From positions 14,325,047 to 14,389,046 of the forward strand of contig NC_047066.1 in assembly GCF_902459465.1 (NCBI RefSeq): a stretch of DNA of 64,000 bases. Direction: 5' to 3'. The translations under genes and the position numbers were made by a program. Each line of letters opens with the position of its first letter. Within the stretch, counting starts at the first letter, position 1. Positions 12,610 through 23,900 of this stretch are shown piece after piece. The notes under the pieces were generated by a model. The model made no database searches. It was not told the DNA's origin and worked only from the letters and a program-made list of their open reading frames with translations. The stretch comes from Asterias rubens. Its lineage: Eukaryota > Echinodermata > Asteroidea > Forcipulatida > Asteriidae.

Positions 12610-15600
12610 TTAGAACCACTGGATGATGATAGACGTAGAGCCATCTCTCCACCAAGGACTGTCCGACACTTTGGCTCGACACATGGGGCACGTCTTCTCT
12701 CTGTCAAACCACATGGCCACACACTCCTCACAGAAAATGTGCTGCAAGAATAAAAAAAAAAATAGTAACAAAAAAGGAATTGCTTGTTCCCTTTAGAGGC
12801 CATTCATTTCTGTATCCGGCCTGGAATTTAACAAAGGCCATCCTCCCAGGCCTGATAATTCACGGAGGCACTGAGGGCGGTTGCCTTCATGCCCCCTGCT
12901 CATTGCCTTGATGCCCTTGAAATGCTCCAGCAGACACTTACAATTTCCTGACAGCACAGAGTGCCCTTTACCAAGGAAAAAAAAGTACCGTTGTCTTGCC
13001 CTTTAAAAAACGAATGATATAGGCCTGGCTCCATTGCCCTTTTCTTGTCCTTGGAGCCCCTTCAAAAATTTCCAAATTTACTTTAAGATTTTCCCGAGGA
13101 AGTGCCCTTTGCAAAATGAAAACGGCCTTGCTCTTTCAAAGATAAAATACCAGGACTGCTGTTTAATCGTCACCATATACCCACAAATTGCTAATCTTGT
13201 TAATTTGGTGCACCGCTATTTTTAAGTAAGTATCAGGAAGATTAAAAAGAAACAGAAACACATGCTTTTTGTTTTTGAATTGTAAGCTCACATTAGTGAG
13301 CACAAAATCAGCCCAGAGCTCAAGTCCGATTCGCTGAACCGTTCCGCCAAGACGTGGAACCAAGCAGGGTTGTAGCTAGACCAATTTTTAGTGGTGGGCT
13401 GTTGAGCGGATCAACAAAATGATTCATGTTTGATTATGGGGCCATTGTTGCTGAAGTGCAAGCTTCACGCATGATGCCAGGTTTCCAAACTGCTCATGCC
13501 ATGGGGCCATACAATAAGGTTGAATTGCATTTTGACTGTGTTCAGTCTCTGTGACAATAGATACTCCTCACCGTTAACTGTGTTTCAGATCAATGCACAG
13601 TGGACAATATTTTGAAATCTGCGCTGGACGGCACAGTGTTTTTTGCTCAGAGTGCTGGGCCAAAATTGTGAGTCCTGGGCAGGCCCGCCCGCCCCGCACC
13701 GCCCTTTGTGGCTATAACACCGGAATCAACTTATACCTTGCAGTGCAGCTCAACAGGATTGGTGTAACTATCTTGGCATATGGGGCATGCCTCTCCGACA
13801 TTGTTCATCTGATCCATGGATGGCCGACTGCCGTAAAGCTGCGGGTAAAGAGAATGATTAAAAGCATATCAACAAAACCCCATTTAGAAGCACATAATAC
13901 AGGTTATCCATTCTGAAGGGTTGCGAGGAGGTCACAAGGTCATGTTTAAATGTGTAGCATAGACATGTTAAAGGCAGTGGAAACTATTAGTAAATTACTC
14001 ATAATAATTATTAGCATAAAACCTCTCTTGGTAACGAGTAATTGGGAGCTGTTGATAGTATAAAACGTTGTAAGAAACAGTTCCCTCTGAAGTAACGTAG
14101 TTTATGAGAAACAAGTAATTTTCCACTAGTTTGTTTCCAAGACCTCAGAATTAGATTATTATCTTGCAACTTCGATGACCGATTGAGCTGAAATTTTGAC
14201 AGGTTTGTTATTTTATGCATGTTAATATACACCCAGTGAGAAGACGGGTCTTTGAGAATTATTACTAATAGTGTCCAGTGTCTTTAAGAAGGGTTAACAA
14301 AATATGTGTGTTGGTGTGTTGGCGTGTAGCCTCACGGGAACGCTAGTTCATGTCTTAAAATGTTTTTACACTGGTGGCCAATGGCCAAATTACAGTGAAA
14401 TTTACAATTTATACAAAAATAGTTTACAAACACAAATAGTTTATATATCAAAAATATACTGTTAGTATACAAAATATATCGCCATTGGAAGCTATATTAA
14501 AAGATTCAAAGAGATATACATGTATACAAATCACCAGTAAAACACACAAACGAACGCAACTCTATGTACCTACATGTGTTTTAAAGCCATTGGACCCTTT
14601 CGGTTCAGAAAAAAAAAAAAGTTCACAGATTTACAAATAACTTACAGGGTTTACAGAAGGTAATGGTGAAAGACTTCTCTTGAAATATTAGTCCATGAAA
14701 TGCTTTACTTTTTGAGAAAACGGCAAAACAATATAAATTCTCGCGGTCAAACATAATTTGTTTTGATCCAGAATGCCCAACAGTTTCAAACAATCCTGGG
14801 GAGAACCCAGCATAGGATGGCGGTGCGTGGGGCACTTTCTGGGGTATTATTTCCATGGAATTGACTCCGTAACATGAAACATGAAAAGGGCTCAGTGACT
14901 GTACTACTAGACCCCCCATAAAACACATGAAGATCTCAGCTAACCCCAATTAATCAACTTACCGAATCTTTGAAGACATTTTTCATTGTTGCGTAGCATT
15001 CGCGTACTTTTGAATACGTCATGTATGCCTGTAGTCAAAACAACAAACAGACACAACAAACAAATCAAATTAAATGAAAGGTTTGCTTATACAGAGAAAT
15101 GAATTTGGATTCCGACCGAGGCCTGCCGAGATGATTGTGTCCTTAAGTGTGCCGCGCCTTGTTCATGGGGGCCATTAAAGGCACTGGACACTATTGGTAA
15201 TGACTCAAAATAAAAGGCAAAAAACCTGTGAGGGCAGAGATGGTTCTTGTGGTTGGTTGAGCTTAGTGTGCTACATTATTGGCAGCACGGGCTGTATACT
15301 CCCCAGGGAGCTGAGATGGTTTAAAGAATGAAATGGCCCAGTGATCAGGGTAATAATGTTGGAAGCGCTTTGAGACATGGTGTATAAAGCGCTATATAAG
15401 AACCGAATATTATTATTATTATTATTATTACCTTAACCATGATATAAATGAACGTCAACGCGTAGCTGAACAACCAATGTGCACTGCTATCCTCCGACAG
15501 GAAGGCCATCCATATAGGGACAGGTGTAAGGAATCGATAAAGCTGAGATGTACTCTCAACACACAGGAACACTCGACCCTGACACAGACAAGATGAAAAA

Positions 15601-18600
15601 TTGAATTTTCCATTTATAAATAATTTGGAAAGTTTAGCAATTCTGATTGGTTCAGAGAATTTTTTACGACCATTGACCTAATCACAAATACTCTTTAGGC
15701 GTGGAATGAACTGCATGATGTTCTAGCTAGAAGTATAGTTTGATCGCTAGCTAGACCAGCATGCACCTCATTCAACAGTTAGCGCTTGCGCAATGGGTAT
15801 TTGCGAAAAGGTCTATGTTTTAAGGGTTTTGATACCTTTTGTAGATCAAGTTTGTGCCCATGACATGAATCCTTACTCACTGTAATTTTTTTTTTTTTTT
15901 TTTTTTACCAATGTATTTTTGACAATGTATATAATAATAATTTCTTATTTGATGTCCTTTTCTTTGTTAACTTCTTCTTGATGTAATTTTTAAACATATT
16001 ATGATGTTGACATGTGCAATGGGAGACTTTGGAACGCTAGGTGGCAGCAGACTTACCATGTAAATTTCCATTGTTTACGTAGTTCTGAGCCTGCGCACAT
16101 TACCGAGAACAATGGATTTTATCTGGTAAGTCTGCTGCCACCAAGCGTCTTAAAAGTCTCCTATTAAGTTTTTTAACTGCGAGTCATGTTTTAATAAACC
16201 ATTTTTGAATTGAATTAATTGAATTGAATTGAATAATTGAGGATGTATTAAATTCACCTGTAGAAGTTTCAGTCTCAGTACCGTATTTTCCTGCGGATAA
16301 GACGCGTCTTATCTGACTTTTTAGACCCCAAAAACATATCTTATCTTTCGGTGCGCCTTGTCTGCTGACGATTGATTTTGTTTTGATGATCACTGCGTGA
16401 AATAAAAAATACCTTCATGTCCAGTTCAAATCAACGATCTTTGTGTGAAGAATCCTTACTCAATAATGCGGTCGAACAAGGCTATTCAGACACTGAGACC
16501 GTATTTTCATTCGAACAATGCCGCAATCCCCCAGACGGTCCAATTATTCCAACAATGCTGCAACGTGTTTATTCCCCATGACCGTGCTTTCATTCCATTA
16601 ATGCCGCAATGCGTCTAGCTTTCGGTCCAACAGACGTCGGCGGTGTACAAACGTTTTTCTGTGTGGCCGGGTATTCGTTCCAAAACGATTGACAGTCAAT
16701 AACTTCATACAAACGTCATTCACCCAACCGCTATTGTTTGGTAAACTTTGAGGGTTTTTCAGCACCAACCCTGTGGAATCAACTCCCATCCAACATCCGT
16801 GCTGCACCAACCCTGGACACTTTCAAGAAACTACTAAAAAACCAACTATTTAAGAACTAATTTTGTCTTGTTTTCCCCCCTTACATAGGGGTAATGATTC
16901 AATTCCAAATTTTTTATAAGTATGTGTATTTAGTCTGTTGTTTATGTTTATATTTCTGTTGTAATTGTAATTTGTTGTTTTGTAAAGCGCATAGAGATGT
17001 TAATTCATATTATGCGCTATATAAATGTAATCTATTATTATTATTATTATTAGAGAACAACGATCTCTGAAGTGTGCTTTAGGCTGAACGTATTTTAAAA
17101 GGATGGGGTAATAATTTATTTTTGTATTTGCCTCTTTTTAGACCTTTGTGATTGATAAGTGCTTTGGGAGCTTAACTTTCATCTTTGGTAGGACAAGAGT
17201 TTTATATTATTGTTACAATAAATGTTCAAAGCGTATTAATATTTATTGCCTCTTATTAGACGTTTGCTTTTAGAAAGTATTATGGGAACGTAGCATTATC
17301 TTACTAGGATATGATTTGTATTTTGTTTGTAAGGCCAAATAAAATGATACAACACTAGTAACAAAATTTGGGAAGAAACCACATTTTATTTTATTGAATT
17401 ATTTTATTGCTTCAAAACTTCGGGTAGGAATGGTTGTTAAAATCATGTTTGCCCTTGCATGAAACTTGCCTGTAAAATCAACGATGTCCAAGTTCAGACT
17501 CGAAAAATTAGCCCAAAAACGCAACCGTTCCGAGGTCTGTAAATTTAATCACGCAACACAAAAGCAGATATCACGCCTCTAGTCGTTGTTACTGTGCGTG
17601 TGACAATAAATACAAGAAACATTGAACGCTAGAGGGCGTTTTGGAACAATGTAATAGCGTGAGGTTAAACGCCCTCTATTGGTCAAAATTCCGCGAACCA
17701 GCAATAATTGCATTGAGACAAGACTCGACGTGTCTGGGCATGCTTGGGAACTTTGGCGCATTTCCAGGCAGCGCAAATGCGAGGGCGTAGCGCAACCAGT
17801 CGGCGAACATCGCTCAATACGGTGCCCACATGTCTCCAACATCTGTTGTGCAATCTCGAGATTGAGCAGCGCAATCCACAGTGTACATGTGCATATTAAT
17901 GTGCATGCAGCGACATCCCGGCCGGCGGATACATTACTACACACACACGCTACGTCCGTCTGTCGTTGCAATGCTGTATCAGCAAGGATCCTCGTTGTGG
18001 GACGTCGGATGTCCAGGGAGGCATTGTGTTCATGTTGCAAATAAAATTAACTTCAGACAGTGCGTGCACCATGGTTTCTGCCCGCTGATTGGGCCGAACT
18101 TTATGTTATTTACAATAAACAGCGATGCCTGATTGGATAAAGGTCGGTATACGTAGGTTCTCAAAGGCAACAAACTACATGTACGTCTTTGTGTCAATGT
18201 ACCGACACCGGGTGGCTCCAGGTGTTCTTTTGTGTGCGGTTAAACAGGCGCCTTGTGCGGCGGTGCGCCTTGTCTGCTGACGTTTGAATTTTTGTTGGTC
18301 ATTTTAGTGTCCCACGCCTTGTCCGCCGAGCGTCTTATCCGCAGGAAAATACAGTAGTCACCAAGTTTTTGAGAAAAAAATTTACTTTTTGTAGGACAAA
18401 AAACACAGTATCCACAGATCTACACTAAATTTACACAGCTTGAAGATAATGATAGTAGAAAGCTTCCCTGAAAATATTACTTGCTGAGGTGCTGTAGTTT
18501 TTGAGAAATTAGTAAAACAATGTCATGAACAAAATGTTCGTCTCAGTGATCATGAGACGAAAATTATTTTAGCATGTAAAAACGTATTTTCATGACATTG

Positions 18601-20958
18601 TTTTACTTATTTCTCAAAAACTATGTGTCATCGAACCAAAAAAATGCAGCAAATGTGAACGCACAATCTGCTGATGAGTGTACAAACTGCGAGTGTCATG
18701 TTTAAAAGGCCTGTATACTTTTTTTTAGTTCATCAATCAAGTCGAGCTTACGGTTTCGTAGCACAGACGTACGCGAATTATGCGAATATAAAGAAATCGC
18801 GGCAATGTGTGTTCTCTTAAAATTAAAATCGTTCCGTAGTCCACAACACATTTAACATGTCTGCGCCCAGGGTGGCTTCAAAATGCAGAGCAAGTTAGCA
18901 CTCTAGTCAATAATAGCTCTATGGTAGGGATGCATGTCATGGCCGAAAAACTTGATGTACAAAAGGTACCAAAACCCCTTTGAGAAAAAATGAAAATCTG
19001 CATCTCTCACTAACCCTTCGTTTTAAGCTGAGACAGCATCTTGGCAGGAGGATAATCCAACATTTGGTTGTCATGGTGATATATTTGATGACAAAGTCTG
19101 TGATGCCGATGATCCAAAGAAGCGTCCAGAAGTCCAGTTTTTCAAAGTTTGGTTTTATAAAGATTAAACTGCAAGAAAAATGAGAGAAAAAATGTAAGTA
19201 TCTAATGATATAATCGGTTGAGCTAATATGCAAAACCGAATTCATCGTTACTTCACAAAACTGAGAGCTAGGGGAGGATGTGGGAAGACTTTGCAGTGTT
19301 TTTCTTAAACAGTGATCCGCTGGCTAAATGCTGGTTAAAACACTTACCAGTGAAGACTTACCAGTAAGTTACTGACAGTGAAGTATCCCAGATTCAAATT
19401 TGGGGCCATAAAAACTGATATCTTTTAACAAACAGTAACCACATTAGTTCAAAGAGAAATGTTTTCCTAAATGCTTTATACTACAGAATGCTGCTGAAGG
19501 GCTTTTAACCGCAAGTTTATTGCAATTTTTTTTAAGAGTGATCACAAATCGTATAGGTCTACTTTCCCTTTAATCGTGCATATGTAGGACTAAAGGTACT
19601 GGGCCCAGTTTCATGGCTCTGCTTACTGCCAATACACCGATCCAGTAAGCCCCGCCTACTTAGCAACAGCCTAGCAACGTGTACACACGTGCGAGCACAT
19701 GTGTACACCGATTGGTTGGACAGTTACCTCCATGACCTCTGTTTTTTTTAGCGCTAGCGACAAAGTTTGCAAAACATGGCGGCGGTGCAAACTTTCTGTT
19801 CACGTTCAGTGCGAACGAATATTTCATCTATAAAGTTTGAAGTTGGTATTTCTTTGTTTGGTGATACACCATTGACTAAACGATCGAAAGAGAGGGGGTA
19901 TTTATTTTTCAGTCAGGGATATGTTCACGAAACAGTAATCTATAAAAACAACGATTCCGACGTCGTGGAAATTAAAGCGAAATGCTACCGATCGATGCGC
20001 AAGTCACAGCCCCCTCACAAAATTAACTTAATCATCTCCCCAACCCAACAAGACGACGGTAGAAAGAATCGCATTACAGAAAGCACTTGCAGTTGTGTTG
20101 CAGGGTAAGTTTGATATTGACACAAGAAAATACTGAACTTGGCTTTTCTAACCAGCTAATTGTTAAAGTTATAAAGAGCTCTGTTGACATGGTTAATTCG
20201 GTTTTTGATGGCACCGTACCGTGCGGAAAAAAATAATAATAACATTACATTACAATTCTATTATTCATATAAACTATTGGCGGGGGACTGTGAACCTGAT
20301 TCACGAAGCAGAGAATGGGTTGGAATTGTTATGCTAAGTATACATCACTTTACTAAACAGTAGAGGGTGTTTAATTTTAGAAGATGGAGTGTGCGTTAGT
20401 TTGTAGGAGATGATAGAGAAACATGATCAACTTAAAGTTTTTGGGGCATTTTAAATTTGTTTTAAAAATCACAATGTATAAAAATTAAGTTCGCACAAAC
20501 TGTACTCTTTTCATTACACATTTTTTTTACTCCAACTAGGCTTTCTGGGACATGTTGCCACACAATTGGTGTCGTTTACACTGTGTCCCATTTCCAACAA
20601 CTTGGACTGAAGGAAGTGCCAGCCTTTCCATCTGCGACAAGTTTGCCACAACAATGGCACAAACCTAGAGGGACAATCATCAGTCCCAGACCTGTATCAT
20701 CAATGGTTTTCGCCAAAACTAAGGACAAGCCCAGGAAAAGGAAGCCGAATCTTGCCAAGAAACCCAAAGGGTAAATAGAATTTTTACAAATCTTATAAAA
20801 ATTAATTAGATATTTAAATTGGACAAAAACAATTGTTAAACATATACACAATTATTCTGAGTTCATCCCGGAGGCAGTTATTTTTATTTACATTTTCAAC
20901 TTGGTCAGGAAAAGTTATAATCCATACTTCTGATAAATACAAGTGTATGATAGCTTCC

Positions 20959-20991
<33 letters not shown>

Positions 20992-23900
20992 TATACAGCA
21001 TAAAAACACAAACAAAGTACAAACATATACAGAACAAAACAAAAGCCAGGGACATGTGCATGGATTTAAACAAGTTACCTAAAAACTGTAGCCCGAAGGC
21101 CTTCAATTCCAATATCCCTGGTACTTATACCCCTATACTTAGTAATAGCAGTAGTACCAGATGTATCCTGCTATTTTTATAAGAAAAGTATATTCATAAT
21201 TTATGGTGTTCAATAAATAATTTGATTTTAAATACAAACACAAATACAACCAAATTAAACAGTGGTATTTTGTTGAAACTGTTCATAGAGATGCTAAAGT
21301 ACAAAAAGTAGCTAAAGCACCACAAAATTCTACTTTATACCAGAAAAATTAACAGCCAAAATACCATTCCACATGCATCATCTGTGACTGGTATCCTGCA
21401 AATTTTTGCTTAGCGGAAATTTGTTAGTCACTATTTGCTACCTAAGCAGCAAATTTGGCCCAAGGCAGGTCCCGACAAAGAGTTCCCTTCAAATACTCAA
21501 CACAGGAATTTTGTTTGATGTATTGTTTATAAAAAAAAATTAACGTTCTTAATACATTTTTTTTTAAATCTATATTTTGTTCAACACCACAGATTCACAC
21601 CTCCAACCAAAGAAGAAATTGACCTGCTTAGGAGCTGTGCATCAACCCCTCTTGCGTATCTCCTGGATGCACATCGAGTTACGACAAAAACATCGATAGG
21701 CCATATCCAAATTGGCTCAGCTCTTCCATTTCATGTTAGTAGAGTTACACAAATATATTATTACTTTGTGCTTACCAAATCCTCAAAATTCAAGGTTTCA
21801 AATCAAAATTTTCAGCTTTACAATTTGGTGTACCTTTAAGACTAACAAAGAAGTACAAGAAACCTTTACCCTTAGAGTGCTTGCTGAATTTCTTTGAATT
21901 TGGAACCCACTTTTCAGCTGAAATTAACCCCATTATTCACCTTGTCAAAAGAGTCAACAATTACCAAGCTTCTCTGTGTAAATGAAGGAAACAGATTAAA
22001 GCATTACCTACAATCTAACCAATGTATCTTGGAAGTTGGTAAGCACACCACACACAAACCATATTTCATTAATTTGATGACACAGGCTTATTGGAACTCT
22101 TCTGCCAACAATTTGGAATCTCTTGATTCTGTTAATGGCCCTCTCTACATGTATTCTGTGGGCAGCAATTTGTCGTGTTTTTTCACATCTTCTGGCCTCA
22201 TTTGTGAGGTTGCTGATGCATACGGAGGCACATTCAACTGAAGTCCTAATTTATTCAGATGTTCTTCAATGTGAAAACCTTTGTCGGCCATTATCGCATC
22301 ACCTTCTTTAATTAAACCCAACTTCTTGTAACTGCCCAACAAATCGTAAAACCCACTGTCCTCACAGATCCGATTGTCTGATATTGAGCCAGAGAACAGC
22401 TCAGAGAGGAACATAACGGATCCTCGTGAATCGACCACAACTAGTGATTTTAGTGTATTGGTTGATTTATAATCTGAGAAACACTGACTCTGATGTTTCA
22501 ATGATGATGGTCTCTCAAGTCTTATTTCAGTTCCATCTATGATAGCCAAGGAGTTCGAGAACTTCTTTTTGTATTCAGGTGTCATTTTGCTGACAAGAAC
22601 ATCTCTGTGAGGCCAAAAAGACAAGAATCCGAGTTTTGCATACATGAATTTAATCCAGCTACTAAATATAGTACCAATTGTCTGTGGCTTCACATGAGTC
22701 CTAAAAGCAATGTCCTTCAAATGAAATCCAATTCTTAGTCTACAAAGAACTAGAAAAAGCTGCTGTTTCAGAGTGAAGTTCTGAATCTCACGTCTAGTTT
22801 CAGAATAATGAATAGGGCTATTATGAGGATCAGGAATAAGAAAATTTAATAATGTCATGAACATAACATAAGATAAGCCAGTATAATAAACAAACAAATT
22901 GTTGAAGCTCCCTGTACTATGTGTGTTAACGACATCTGGATCAAAGGTTACAGCATGTTGTTCTTTCTCAGAGTTTTCAAGTTTCTTCTTAAGCTCTGTA
23001 TTTTCTTGCTTGAGGCAATGAAGCTGTTTTGACAGTGTGCTGCTTTCATCTTCAAGTTCTCTCATTCTTGACTCGGTAGCTAACATGTCAAGTGATGAAA
23101 ACACTGTAAAGATATGAAAAATCAGGTGTTATTTTAATATTAAACTGTTTTTGTTTCAAATGTACCATACAGTTAAAGAGCTACAAGGACGTCCCAGTGG
23201 CCACAACAGCAACACCTTGTGGTGACACACTCTTCCCCAAGCAGTCGCCTGTTGAACTGGAAAAACAATATTTTGCATGTAATGGTGCCTTCCATATCAG
23301 CAGACAAGATGCTCATAAATTAGAGCATAACACATGTCAGCAGAACAAATGCAAACTGTGGTTTTACGAGCGACAGAAACGTTTAACCTCATCAAGTTTT
23401 GGAAAAGTTTGTAAACGCAAAAAGGACATAAACAGTATTTTTTTAAAGTCTCTGTTTGAACCAAGAGCTTTTTCTACAGAAGCGACATCATATGGCATAT
23501 CTCATGAAATACAAGGGAAAAAAGCTTACTGTGACATAAAAAACAATGTTCACATTCATGACTGTGGCCTTGTAGTTAACCCACAATTTTCATTTCTGGG
23601 AGCCAGTCCTGATGGAAAGATTTGTGATGAACTACTCTGTGGTGTTCTTGAGGTAAAGTGCCCATATGCAGCCAGGGACATGACAGTGAAAGAGGCAATT
23701 TTGAAGGTTAAAAACTTCTGCCTCAAACAAGAAGGAGAAATAATTCTGAATCCAAAGCATGTTTACTATTATCAAGTCCAAGGCCAACTAATGATTACTG
23801 GAGCTCCATTTTGTGATTTTGTTGTTTTTACCAAGAAGGACGTTCACATTCAACGAATTTTGCCAGACAAGAATTTCATGTCTGAAATGCTTTTAACTTT

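Noticed and set aside
17579..18044. Opposed open frames of 121-153 codons in the 16281-18354 element as a gene
   Set aside because: No recognisable domain, and frames are open on both strands, as expected from GC-rich sequence. Kept only as a finding.
21894..22311. Plus-strand frames of 62-115 codons at 21.9-22.3 kb
   Set aside because: They are the antisense of the transposase C-terminal region.
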